From positions 1-32,172 of the forward strand of contig JAAERX010000038.1 in the NCBI GenBank assembly GCA_024229935.1: DNA of 32,172 bases, in the 5' to 3' direction. This stretch comes from Gammaproteobacteria bacterium. GTDB lineage: Bacteria > Pseudomonadota > Gammaproteobacteria > Steroidobacterales > GCA-2729495. Made by a program: the position numbers and the translations under genes. Below the pieces are notes generated by a model that had not been told where the DNA came from, made no database searches, and was given only the letters and a program-made list of their open reading frames with translations. Of the stretch, positions 1-14,653 are shown in pieces; position 1 is the first letter of the stretch, and each line of letters starts with the position of its first letter.

Positions 1-510
1 ATCGCATATGTAGAGTGCACAGAACCCGCAGAGTTTGAGCAGGAAAATGCTCGCAGCATACTTAATAAGCACTTACCTGATTACATGGTGCCCACGGCGT
101 TTGTAGCTCTTCAGACCTTCCCACTTACAGCGAATGGGAAACTGGACCGTAAGGCCCTACCAGCACCTGAAATGCAGGAAAATGAGACTGCATATATCGC
201 TCCACGGAATGAAATTGAACAACAGCTAGCCGCCATGTGGTCCGAATTACTGGGCATTGACCAGGTCGGCATCGAGGATGATTTCTTCGCGCTTGGTGGC
301 CATTCCCTTGTCGCCATGCAGGTTGTATCGCAAATAATGCAAGCTATGGGCGTGCAATTACCACTGGAAGTGCTGTTTGATGCACCTACAATTGCCAGCC
401 TTGCTGAAAGTGTCAATAAATCAACCAATGATAAAGCTGACACATCTGTAATTAAACGCATTTCACGTACACAGCGCCGAGCACGGCGTAAACATGATGA
501 CGCAGAATAG
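1..510 (+). CDS. NRPS, 3' end (end of A domain plus carrier domain), partial
   Basis: This is the 3' end of a non-ribosomal peptide synthetase. The reading frame is open from base 1, so the ATG at 85 is internal. The fragment (169 residues) starts in the C-terminal lid of an adenylation domain. It shows core A10 (PLTANGKLDRKALP, with the catalytic lysine), then a complete carrier domain whose phosphopantetheine serine lies in LGGHSL (codon 304-306). No thioesterase, epimerase or condensation domain follows. The protein ends in a basic tail rich in Arg/Lys that corresponds in position to a carrier-to-condensation linker. The next NRPS starts 30 bases downstream, directly with a condensation domain, so the peptide chain is presumably passed to it in trans. 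Substrate specificity cannot be read because the A-domain pocket lies outside the window. Confidence 0.95.
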   Translation: MAYVECTEPAEFEQENARSILNKHLPDYMVPTAFVALQTFPLTANGKLDRKALPAPEMQENETAYIAPRNEIEQQLAAMWSELLGIDQVGIEDDFFALGGHSLVAMQVVSQIMQAMGVQLPLEVLFDAPTIASLAESVNKSTNDKADTSVIKRISRTQRRARRKHDDAE

Positions 511-539
511 AGATATTCAAGGAAACCCCAGACTCAAGC

Positions 540-6938
<6,399 letters not shown>

Positions 6939-6977
6939 AACAATCCACAACAAACTTAGCGCTGCTCTAAAATAATT

Positions 6978-7763
6978 GTGAGCAATTTAAATATCACATT
7001 ACTGCAATCAGAACTGCACTGGCAAAACCCGGCAGCTAACCGAACCATGTTTGCCCAACTCATTATGCAGCAGTCTGAAAACTCCGATTTGATCCTGCTT
7101 CCAGAGATGTTTGCCACAGGCTTCACAATGGAGGCAGCCGCCAACAGCGAGTCCGATGATGGCGCCAGTGCAATCTGGCTACAGGAAATGGCAGCTAAAT
7201 ACGATGTCACTTTATGTGGCAGTGTCGTTATTAATGAGAAGGATCGTTATTACAACCGCCTTTTCTGGGCCACACCCGACGGCAAGTTGCAGCATTACGA
7301 TAAACGTCATTTATTTCGTATGGCTGGTGAACACAATAAATATGCCGCTGGCAAAAAAAGACTTATCGTCCGGCTGGGTGACTGGCGTATCTGCCCTCTG
7401 GTTTGCTATGACCTGCGCTTCCCTGTCTGGAGCCGCGGCATCAATGAATACGACCTGCTCTTATATGTTGCCAACTGGCCTGCCGCACGACGCTCAGCCT
7501 GGCGCACCCTGCTGCCCGCCCGAGCGGTAGAAAACCTGTGTTACTCAGCTGGGGTCAATCGTATAGGCGCTGATGGCAATGATGTGACGTATGCGGGTGA
7601 CAGCATGGTTACGGACTATCTGGGCAATCTGCTGGGTGATGCAGCAGACAAAGCGACAGCATTACGGGTGAGCTTAAGCCTCGACAAACTGGAACGTTAT
7701 CGTAAAAAATTTCCTGTATGGAAAGATGCGGACCAGTTTCAAATCACAAGTGACCATAAATAG
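6978..7763 (+). CDS. Carbon-nitrogen hydrolase, omega-amidase (YafV/Nit2 type)
   Basis: A 261-residue nitrilase-superfamily hydrolase. The catalytic triad is visible: Glu43 in LLPEMF, Lys109 in YDKRHLF and Cys143 in VCYDLRFP. The overall sequence matches the YafV/Nit2 group, which hydrolyses 2-oxoglutaramate or 2-oxosuccinamate to the 2-oxoacid and ammonia in cytoplasmic methionine-salvage or glutamine-transaminase side reactions. The start is GTG at 6978, because an in-frame stop lies at 6957 and no other start codon comes between; the N-terminus LNITLLQ fits family members. No clear ribosome site is seen. The gene lies 39 bases after the NRPS on the same strand and could be co-transcribed, but YafV homologues are common housekeeping genes, so a biosynthetic role is only a possibility. 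Confidence 0.9.
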   Translation: MSNLNITLLQSELHWQNPAANRTMFAQLIMQQSENSDLILLPEMFATGFTMEAAANSESDDGASAIWLQEMAAKYDVTLCGSVVINEKDRYYNRLFWATPDGKLQHYDKRHLFRMAGEHNKYAAGKKRLIVRLGDWRICPLVCYDLRFPVWSRGINEYDLLLYVANWPAARRSAWRTLLPARAVENLCYSAGVNRIGADGNDVTYAGDSMVTDYLGNLLGDAADKATALRVSLSLDKLERYRKKFPVWKDADQFQITSDHK

Positions 7764-7838
7764 CTCACGGATGGGCTCAACTCAGCCTGCCCTATCAGGT
7801 ACACAGTACTGGTTCAACACGCTTTGGTTCAGCGGTTT

Positions 7839-8864
7839 TTAACGTAACTCAAGAGTGGCCCTGCCGTCCGTTAACCCGGTAATGTCACCGCTATCAAGAA
7901 AGTCCTGCGCTGCCCGGTCAGCCTCTAAAAAAGCATCAAGAAAGGCCACACTGCTCCCATTAATAATTTCCAGAGCTGAATAATCACGTGGCCCTGATTT
8001 ATCCTCACGGCAAATAAGTCCACCTAAGTAATGATCCATACCATCCATATACAGGTAATAATGTGGCTGATCTGGAAATTCAGCATTCGCTGGCAACTGG
8101 TAGGCATTACGACTTTTCTTACCACCACGCGCCCCTGCCATACTGAAGTCTTCAGAACCTGTAGCGATAAAGGTTGGCACTTTGGCCATCCGCCATGGGT
8201 CATTGGGCATCATACGATTATTGCTGGGTTCACTGATAATAATCAGTGCGTCAAAGCGACCCTCATCTGAAGCAATAATGCCTTCACTACGCGGATCGAA
8301 CATCTGCACACCATTAAGCAACATGGCAGTGCCCGCCCCCATAGAATGCCCAGCCATAACCATCCTGCTGCGGTCAATCTGACCATTAAGGCCTGGCACC
8401 TGCACTTCCAGCTGATCAAGTGAGTCCAGCACAAAGCGCACATCTGCAAGACGACTGGTAACCACCCTATTCATCTTTTCCAGTGTTGCACCCTTCATGG
8501 AAAAACCAAGTTCACGTGAGTCCATATGTACAGGCTGAATTACAACGTAGCCCCAGGAGGCCCAGTGATCCGCAAAACCACTGTACAAATCCTGCAGGCA
8601 ACCATTGCCATGGGAAAAAACAATTAATGGATAATTACCGGGCGCCTCTGGAAAAGCAATCCGCATCCGCAGGTCTTTTTCTAATGCAGGAAAACTCAGT
8701 TGAGTACGCTGTTCAATTTTTACAGATAGAGGTCCTGGCCCAACTTTATAAGCCGAACGGATATCTGCTTCTGATATAGCTGGTGCAGTTGAACAAGCTG
8801 CAGCACCAACAAGTAATAATAGCGTTAGAGATACTGCAAAACAGGACTTTATCTGACAGCTCAC
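7839..8864 (-). CDS. Alpha/beta-hydrolase lipoprotein (dienelactone hydrolase / PAF-acetylhydrolase-like)
   Basis: A 341-residue secreted hydrolase of unknown substrate. The N-terminus has a lipoprotein-type signal (hydrophobic 9-20, then GAAAC with Cys24 as the likely lipidated residue). The alpha/beta-hydrolase signatures are a FSHGNG oxyanion strand (about 83-88), the nucleophile elbow GHSMG with Ser174, and likely Asp239 (GSEDF) and His278 (MDHYL) as the rest of the triad. The layout resembles the predicted dienelactone hydrolase and platelet-activating-factor acetylhydrolase groups. The start is GTG; the stop of the upstream DUF1761 gene is 4 bases away, which suggests translational coupling. 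It converges with the omega-amidase gene. The enzyme class is secure and the substrate is not. Confidence 0.85.
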   Translation of the reverse strand: MSCQIKSCFAVSLTLLLLVGAAACSTAPAISEADIRSAYKVGPGPLSVKIEQRTQLSFPALEKDLRMRIAFPEAPGNYPLIVFSHGNGCLQDLYSGFADHWASWGYVVIQPVHMDSRELGFSMKGATLEKMNRVVTSRLADVRFVLDSLDQLEVQVPGLNGQIDRSRMVMAGHSMGAGTAMLLNGVQMFDPRSEGIIASDEGRFDALIIISEPSNNRMMPNDPWRMAKVPTFIATGSEDFSMAGARGGKKSRNAYQLPANAEFPDQPHYYLYMDGMDHYLGGLICREDKSGPRDYSALEIINGSSVAFLDAFLEADRAAQDFLDSGDITGLTDGRATLELR

Positions 8865-8868
8865 TTAC

Positions 8869-9285
8869 TCAGCCCCAAGCACCAATAATGAAACCCATCA
8901 AACAAAAAGAGACAATATGATAAAACGAATTAATCATAATAAGATGAATGGGCCGACACTCAAACAGATTAGTCATCCCCATAGCCGTTAGAACAAAACT
9001 AAAAGCCATAATAAAGCCCAGCTGGACACCTTCCATTCCGCCCGCATTTGGACCAAGTAAAGCAGCAATCAATGAGGCAATAATTAACTGGAGCACAAAA
9101 CTGGCTATAAAAGTGGCAGGTACGTTCCTCATCCCCTGCTCCCCAAGATTAATGTTATTTGCCTTTGCCCAAGGCTTACCAAATACCAACGGGGAATACC
9201 AGATTCCACCCAGCAGGTTGCTGGCAAGGGTTGCAGCAAAAACAACCAACAGATTGATAGCACCAAAATTAATCGTAAAATCCAT
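8869..9285 (-). CDS. DUF1761 family four-helix membrane protein
   Basis: A 138-residue integral membrane protein with about four hydrophobic segments (roughly residues 7-27, 55-77, 85-107 and 116-136). Near the end of the first segment it has the signature GGIWYSPLVFGKPW, typical of DUF1761 proteins. The function of this family is not established. The gene sits directly upstream of the lipoprotein hydrolase, 4 bases apart on the same strand, so the two probably form a small operon transcribed from the 103-base divergent gap before the glutamine amidotransferase. Length is normal for the family. No catalytic motif is visible. Confidence 0.8.
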   Translation of the reverse strand: MDFTINFGAINLLVVFAATLASNLLGGIWYSPLVFGKPWAKANNINLGEQGMRNVPATFIASFVLQLIIASLIAALLGPNAGGMEGVQLGFIMAFSFVLTAMGMTNLFECRPIHLIMINSFYHIVSFCLMGFIIGAWG

Positions 9286-9427
9286 AAGGGCTTCCTTTAG
9301 AATATTTCCAAGCCTGTAACTATAAGTGATTATAGCGGTAGTCGATTGACAGATTCATTCTTATATATCATCTTCATAGCAAGGGATCATGAAATATGGC
9401 ACTGGCCACTGTGAAAAAGACACCCTG

Positions 9428-10174
9428 ATGAAAAGATTACTTGTATTTCAGCATGTACCACATGAGATTCTGGGCACCTTTGATCCTCTACTGAAAGAGG
9501 CAGGATTCAGAATCCGCTATGTCAATTTTGGCCGCACACCTGATGAGCAGCCCAATATCGAGAAATATGATGGCCTGATTATTCTTGGCGGGCCCATGTG
9601 TGTGGACCAAACCGATAGCCACCCACACCTGTTAACCGAAATCGCTGCCATCAAGTTGGCTATGGAACGACACATACCGGTACTGGGTATTTGTCTTGGC
9701 GCACAACTAATTGCCTCAGCACTCGGCGCTCGGGTACATGCCAACCCCAGCAAGGAAATAGGCTGGTATGACGTCACCCCTACAGATGCAGGCCAACAGG
9801 ACCCACTGTTTAAGTCCTTTAAGGGCACTGAAAAAATATTTCAGTGGCATGGCGATACCTTTGATATTCCCCATGGGGCAGTCCACCTGGCAAGTTCACC
9901 TGAATGCCTTAACCAGGCATTTCGTTATGGTGAGCGAACCTATGGCCTGCAATTCCATCTGGAAGTTGATGCCGCCCTCATTCAACGCTGGCTAAAAACA
10001 CCCGTACATATACGTGAACTTGAAAGCCTAGGAGATAATATCAGCGCAGAGAAAATTCTGGCTGACACACCACAACACATTGACAACACTGCTGAACTTG
10101 GAGCACAGCTATTCGGTGAATACATCCGTCTGTTCAGCTCCAAGGTACGCAAGGTGACCCTACCTTCAAGGTAA
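9428..10174 (+). CDS. Class I glutamine amidotransferase (GMP-synthase-like, stand-alone)
   Basis: A stand-alone glutaminase-type domain of the class I amidotransferase fold. It has the nucleophile elbow GICLGAQ, with Cys at nucleotides 9692-9694, and the FHLE motif that supplies His and Glu of the triad, plus LGGPM for the oxyanion region. Such proteins resemble the N-terminal domain of GMP synthase but are not fused to a synthetase; some act as gamma-glutamyl hydrolases and the real acceptor is unknown. I chose the ATG at 9428 because MKRLLVFQH fits the family N-terminus. An upstream in-frame ATG at 9389 would add 13 residues, but its AGGGA site lies only 2 bases away. The gene stands alone, divergent from DUF1761 and convergent with the MFS gene. 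Confidence 0.85.
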   Translation: MKRLLVFQHVPHEILGTFDPLLKEAGFRIRYVNFGRTPDEQPNIEKYDGLIILGGPMCVDQTDSHPHLLTEIAAIKLAMERHIPVLGICLGAQLIASALGARVHANPSKEIGWYDVTPTDAGQQDPLFKSFKGTEKIFQWHGDTFDIPHGAVHLASSPECLNQAFRYGERTYGLQFHLEVDAALIQRWLKTPVHIRELESLGDNISAEKILADTPQHIDNTAELGAQLFGEYIRLFSSKVRKVTLPSR

Positions 10175-10192
10175 GAATATTTTTAATAACAA

Positions 10193-10219
10193 TGACTTAA
10201 AAGGCTGCATCAGCCCCTT
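10193..10219 (-). terminator. Weak rho-independent terminator for the MFS gene
   Basis: Read on the minus strand, a GGCTG/CAGCC stem with an ATG loop is followed by TTTT, just after the stop of the first MFS gene. The stem is only five to seven pairs with a bulge, so this is a modest candidate. Confidence 0.45.
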
Positions 10220-10222
10220 CAG

Positions 10223-11614
10223 CTAATGCACCAGCACCGTTCCACTATTGTATTCACTCGGCATAGGGCCCGGTGACTTGATACGTACGATGAGAGCAAG
10301 CACCGCCACGACAGCATTGAGTACACCAATCAAAACAAAGGGTGCATAACCACCAACAGAGTCAAACAATAAGCCACCAAAATACACGGCAATGAAAATT
10401 CCGACTGCACCCCATGTATTAAACATACCCACCACTGCACCACGCTTCAGCTTGGGCGCTTCAGCACTGATCAATATAGTAGCCCCCATAAACGCACTTA
10501 TCTGTCCCGCCCCCAGTAACAAAAACAACCACAATGCCTGCGTACTAAGCGGGAAACCATCAGGGCCGGGGTTAAACATCAGGGTTTCATCTATGAAATA
10601 AGTGCCCCCATAACCAATTGCCGCTGATATCATACAAATGATGACACCCGTAACCCGGTTCAGTTTACGCAGAACAAATCCCAGCAACGGAAGCCACACC
10701 AAAGATGCAGCACCCGCCATACCAAAAATCAATCCACCTTTACCTGATGCTGTGGCGAAATCGAGGCCCAACTGCTCCATTCCAACCTTGGTGCCCCACA
10801 ACACTGAAAATGTACCTAGTACCACCTGGTCAGAACGCGCAACAAACGCACAACAATAAGACAATGCAATGCGCGGGTTATTGATGGCTTCACCAAAACC
10901 GCTTTTAAACAACTCGCCTATAGCAGGCCGTTCTTCTTTTGTCCCAGGTGTTCCAGGCTTTAATCCCAGATAGAAAATAATACCGGAAACAAAACAGATA
11001 GCGGCAATCAAGTAATGAGTCATGCGGCTCGCAGTCAGTGGGTCATACCCTCGTTCCACTAGCATAGGTGCCATATTTGCCGCTATTACAAGAGTGATAA
11101 CGACGACTCCCAGACCGTTAAAGATACCACCGACAGCAACGAACACACTCCGGGATCGATCCGCAGCATAATCTGCAATCAGAGTACCAACCATACCGGT
11201 TGCTAACCCCAGACCGACTGCATAAATACCCCGATAGACAAGCAGTTGAGGCATTGTTTCCGCATGGGGATACAGCACATAGCTGATACCCATGATGACA
11301 ATACCGATGGATATTACCTCCCGCCTGCCTATACGGTCTGCAATGAGACCCGCCACGAAGAAAATAAGTATCTGGACAATCTCAGTGACAATCACCAAAT
11401 CTTTAGAGGCAGAACCATGCTGATCCAGAGGGATACCCATGGCATTCAAAACCTGCGCCGTGCCAGTAGACACAAAGACAAGCAGCCCTATCACCATAAA
11501 TGAGGCATAAAAGAAGGCGTAGGCATTCATCTTTGAAATGCCCGGAGCAAGATACATAAAACCCAGTTTGACTTCTTGTTCTTCAACCGCAGCAGCGGTG
11601 CTTGCATCAGACAT
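10223..11614 (-). CDS. MFS transporter (paralogue 1 of 3)
   Basis: A 463-residue major facilitator superfamily permease of the inner membrane with about 12 hydrophobic helices. The loop 2-3 signature appears as GLIADRIGRRE, and a long cytoplasmic loop follows helix 6 (around 215-240). The N-terminus ends in LAPGISKMN, and near helix 11 there is APKLKRGAVVGMF. Both elements recur in the two MFS proteins encoded at 13267 and 14654, so the three are paralogues. Substrate is not evident; relatives of this layout take up small organic acids or aromatic compounds, but that is only family-level knowledge. It is last in the minus-strand set MFS-MFS-ALDH-MFS, 67 bases after the aldehyde dehydrogenase. 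Confidence 0.9.
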   Translation of the reverse strand: MSDASTAAAVEEQEVKLGFMYLAPGISKMNAYAFFYASFMVIGLLVFVSTGTAQVLNAMGIPLDQHGSASKDLVIVTEIVQILIFFVAGLIADRIGRREVISIGIVIMGISYVLYPHAETMPQLLVYRGIYAVGLGLATGMVGTLIADYAADRSRSVFVAVGGIFNGLGVVVITLVIAANMAPMLVERGYDPLTASRMTHYLIAAICFVSGIIFYLGLKPGTPGTKEERPAIGELFKSGFGEAINNPRIALSYCCAFVARSDQVVLGTFSVLWGTKVGMEQLGLDFATASGKGGLIFGMAGAASLVWLPLLGFVLRKLNRVTGVIICMISAAIGYGGTYFIDETLMFNPGPDGFPLSTQALWLFLLLGAGQISAFMGATILISAEAPKLKRGAVVGMFNTWGAVGIFIAVYFGGLLFDSVGGYAPFVLIGVLNAVVAVLALIVRIKSPGPMPSEYNSGTVLVH

Positions 11615-11681
11615 TCTGTCTCATCCTAAAGAAAGTTAACTACAACTAAACATCATACCGTCCTGTCATCACAAACCAATA

Positions 11682-13133
11682 TCACATGATGATATGTATC
11701 GATTTCGAACGCGTATAACTGAGCACTTCTTCCAAACATTCTTCCCGGCCCAAACCGCTATTTTTCCAGCCAGAGAAACCCGTACCCATATAATGCCTGC
11801 CGGTACCATTAATCCACACCAGACCAGACTCTATCTTACGAGCAGTATCCATAGCCACTTTAATATCATTAGTCCATATAGCTGAGGTTAAACCCATATC
11901 AATGCAGTTAGCCATTTCTATGGCCTGTTCCGTTGTTTTCCATTTAAGAACAGATAACACCGGACCAAATACTTCTTCCTGGCCTATTTTCATGTCCATA
12001 GTGACATCAGCAAATACAGTCGGCCGGACCCAGTAACCCCTCGAAAACTCTTTGCCTTCCGGTCGACTACCACCCGTCACAAGACGTGCACCTTCCTTAT
12101 TGGCCGAAGCTATAAGCCCCATGACATGCTTATAGTGCTTCTCAGAATTAACCGGCCCCATACCTGAATGCTTATCAAGTGGATCACCTACTTTTATAGC
12201 ACTTACCTGTGCTTCGATACGTGCCAGCACATCATCATGAATTGATTCATGCAGCATGAGGCGGCTTGTGGAGCCACAAGACTGACCCGACCAGTTAAAA
12301 TTCATACCACTCACTGCGGCATTGGCAACTGCTTCAGGATCCGCATCAGGAAAAGCAATAAAGGGATTCTTGCCACCAAGCTCTAGGGTTATGTGCTTAA
12401 TGCCCACTTCTGCAGCTGAACGCTGAATTGCCATGCCTGTCGGTACAGACCCCGTAAAACCAATTCGCGGTACCCGAGGATGACGAACAATCGCGTCACC
12501 AACAACGAGGCCTTCGCCAGAAACAATATTCACAACTCCTGGAGGCAATACGTCATGGCAGATTTCAGCCATCAATGTAGCAGACAACGGGCTCTGATCA
12601 GGAGACTTCAATACAACTGCATTACCAGCAACCAGTGGTGCACCCAGATGTGCACCCGCAAACAGGAATGGATGGTTAAACGGTACAATGCGACCAACCA
12701 CTCCATACGGTTGACGCATAGTAAAGTGAATATTCTCGGTTGTTGCCGGAACGCTTTCGCCTTTGATCTCTATGCCAAGCCCGGCAACAAAATTCATATA
12801 GCCTGCGGCAAGAGTAATATCATTACCAAGGCTGGCGATGGTATTACCGGTATCGGCAGCTTCCAGCGGCACCACATCAGCCGCACGCTTTTTGATTTCT
12901 TCAGCAAGCTTGCGGATACGTTCGCCACGCTCCCAAACTGACCGGGAACCCCAATCTAATTGTGCTGCGGCAGCCGCTTTAATGGCGCGATCCACGTCAC
13001 TAACTGTGCCGGCTGGCACCCGGCCATGCACTTCGCCCGTGGCCGGATTTACGGAATCCATCCACTTGCCACTATCACTTTCTGTAAATTCACCACCGAT
13101 ATACATCGGCCGGTCCCCAAACTGGGTCGACAT
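11682..13133 (-). CDS. NAD(P)-dependent aldehyde dehydrogenase
   Basis: A 483-residue aldehyde dehydrogenase oxidising an aldehyde to the acid in the cytoplasm. Key residues are visible: catalytic Cys286 in GQSCGS, general base Glu251 in ELGGKNP, oxyanion Asn153 in PFNHP, the GFTGS nucleotide loop (225-229) and EEVFGPVL (about 387-394). Length and motif order are those of the classic betaine-aldehyde/vanillin-type ALDH family. A strong GGAGGAG ribosome site lies four bases before the ATG. It sits between MFS genes on the same strand, suggesting that an imported compound, or a product from it, is oxidised. No dehydrogenase or oxygenase that would make the aldehyde is in the window, so the substrate stays unknown. 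Confidence 0.93.
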   Translation of the reverse strand: MSTQFGDRPMYIGGEFTESDSGKWMDSVNPATGEVHGRVPAGTVSDVDRAIKAAAAAQLDWGSRSVWERGERIRKLAEEIKKRAADVVPLEAADTGNTIASLGNDITLAAGYMNFVAGLGIEIKGESVPATTENIHFTMRQPYGVVGRIVPFNHPFLFAGAHLGAPLVAGNAVVLKSPDQSPLSATLMAEICHDVLPPGVVNIVSGEGLVVGDAIVRHPRVPRIGFTGSVPTGMAIQRSAAEVGIKHITLELGGKNPFIAFPDADPEAVANAAVSGMNFNWSGQSCGSTSRLMLHESIHDDVLARIEAQVSAIKVGDPLDKHSGMGPVNSEKHYKHVMGLIASANKEGARLVTGGSRPEGKEFSRGYWVRPTVFADVTMDMKIGQEEVFGPVLSVLKWKTTEQAIEMANCIDMGLTSAIWTNDIKVAMDTARKIESGLVWINGTGRHYMGTGFSGWKNSGLGREECLEEVLSYTRSKSIHIIM

Positions 13134-13266
13134 ACCGCTCCTCCACTGAGTTTCTTAGGCTGGCATTAACACCAGCATATGCCTGTAAAGATTAATGGTG
13201 ACGCAGGCCTAAAGCTTAAATTAAGGTTTTTCGTCCAACTAGCGGCTTAACTCAGCATTCCAGGCT

Positions 13267-14631
13267 TTAATGAATGGCAATCCCACCCGAGCCACCTGCA
13301 CCAGGCAGTGGTTTAGCGCCAAACTTCCAGGCCAGCAGAGCCAGCACAAACACAATGACATTTGCAGAGGCTACCAGTACAAAAGGAGCAACCGGGCCAA
13401 AGCTTGCCGACAAAGTTCCTCCCACCTTTGCTACCAATAAAATACCAACAGCACCACAAAGACTAAACAAACCAATAACAGCACCCCGCCCTTTAACCGG
13501 CGCTTCTGAACCAATCAGGGTCAGTGAGGCCAGATTAGCAGACATCTCACCAATACCTACCAGCACAGCACAAACCCACATCATCGGTCCAAGTGGGTCA
13601 TCCAGCATAAACAAACTGAAATAACCTACACCAGCAAGCACCATAGCCATAGCCAGTCCCAGCACCCGGTCAATACGATCAAGAATCAACCCCAGAATGG
13701 GTAACCAGCAAAGAGCAAAAGCCTGAATCAGGATATAAAACAGCAGCCCACGTCGTGCAGCATCCGCCGTATCCATACCCGCATTAATGCCTACCTGAGT
13801 CAGCCACAATACAAAGAAGGTACTTAATACAGCCATATCACCACGAGCAACAATTGCAGCGGTATAAGCCAGCGCAACGCGCAGGCGTTTACCCGCTCGC
13901 AGACCAATTTTTAATGACGCTAGAAAACCTTCTTTCTTTTTCAACTGGGCTGGAGCACCGGACTTAAGCCCAAAGGCAAGCCCGGTGGAAACAAACAAAC
14001 AAATTGCGGAAGCTGTCCATATCCAGTACTTCGCAGTTAGCGCCGCATCACCACCCGTCATATTCTCGTAGAAACCAAGCAATTGCTGAATGGGCGCCAT
14101 AATCAAAATGAAACCCAGACCATTCAGCGTGAAGCAAACCGCAATCATCTTGCCACGTGATTTCTCTGCCGGGTAATCATTTGCAACCGAAGGCAACATA
14201 GCTGTATTAGTTGCAAGCCCAAGCGCAAAGAACACCCGGTAAAGGGTCAGTTCATCAACTGTCCTGGCAAGCGGGTAAAGGAAATAACCAACTGCAAAAA
14301 TCACAAATGCCGCAACCCACAGCGGCTTTCTGCCAATCTTATCTGACATCGCACCAATAAGGCCTATACTCAGAATAACAACAATCTCTGAATAGAAAGT
14401 CATATTACCAGCGACCACACCCTGCTGATTTTGGGGAATCATCAACACTTCTTCAAACAGATAGGCCTGACAGGTATTAATAAAGCTCATCATCGCGATG
14501 CCGAAGAATGAGCCAAATAACAAAGTCCGTACATTCAGCCTAGAAACACCAGGCTCCATCCACAGGTTGAGTTTTTTAGGCCCAAACTGAATGCCCTGCG
14601 TCACTACTGCTGCCTGACTTGTGTCAGTCAT
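13267..14631 (-). CDS. MFS transporter (paralogue 2 of 3)
   Basis: A 454-residue inner-membrane major facilitator with about 12 helices. It has GAMSDKIGRKP at the helix 2-3 loop, a central cytoplasmic loop with a lysine run (around 225-240), and the shared features PGVSRLN near the N-terminus and APVKGRGAVIGLF near helix 11. It is closer to the protein encoded at 14654 than to the one at 10223: long stretches such as RGDMAVLSTFF versus RGDLAVLSTFF match. The gene is 22 bases after the third paralogue and 133 bases before the ALDH gene. The tandem pair probably arose by duplication. The substrate cannot be read from the sequence. Confidence 0.9.
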   Translation of the reverse strand: MTDTSQAAVVTQGIQFGPKKLNLWMEPGVSRLNVRTLLFGSFFGIAMMSFINTCQAYLFEEVLMIPQNQQGVVAGNMTFYSEIVVILSIGLIGAMSDKIGRKPLWVAAFVIFAVGYFLYPLARTVDELTLYRVFFALGLATNTAMLPSVANDYPAEKSRGKMIAVCFTLNGLGFILIMAPIQQLLGFYENMTGGDAALTAKYWIWTASAICLFVSTGLAFGLKSGAPAQLKKKEGFLASLKIGLRAGKRLRVALAYTAAIVARGDMAVLSTFFVLWLTQVGINAGMDTADAARRGLLFYILIQAFALCWLPILGLILDRIDRVLGLAMAMVLAGVGYFSLFMLDDPLGPMMWVCAVLVGIGEMSANLASLTLIGSEAPVKGRGAVIGLFSLCGAVGILLVAKVGGTLSASFGPVAPFVLVASANVIVFVLALLAWKFGAKPLPGAGGSGGIAIH

Positions 14632-14653
14632 TTAAAACCCTGAACTATTGGTT

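Noticed and set aside
6974-6987. lac-operator-like AATTGTGAGCAATT before the amidase gene
   Set aside because: It overlaps the GTG start codon, is shorter than a real operator, and no LacI-type gene is near.
12480-12941. 153-codon frame opposite the aldehyde dehydrogenase
   Set aside because: It lies wholly antisense to a well supported conserved gene and has no family-like motif.
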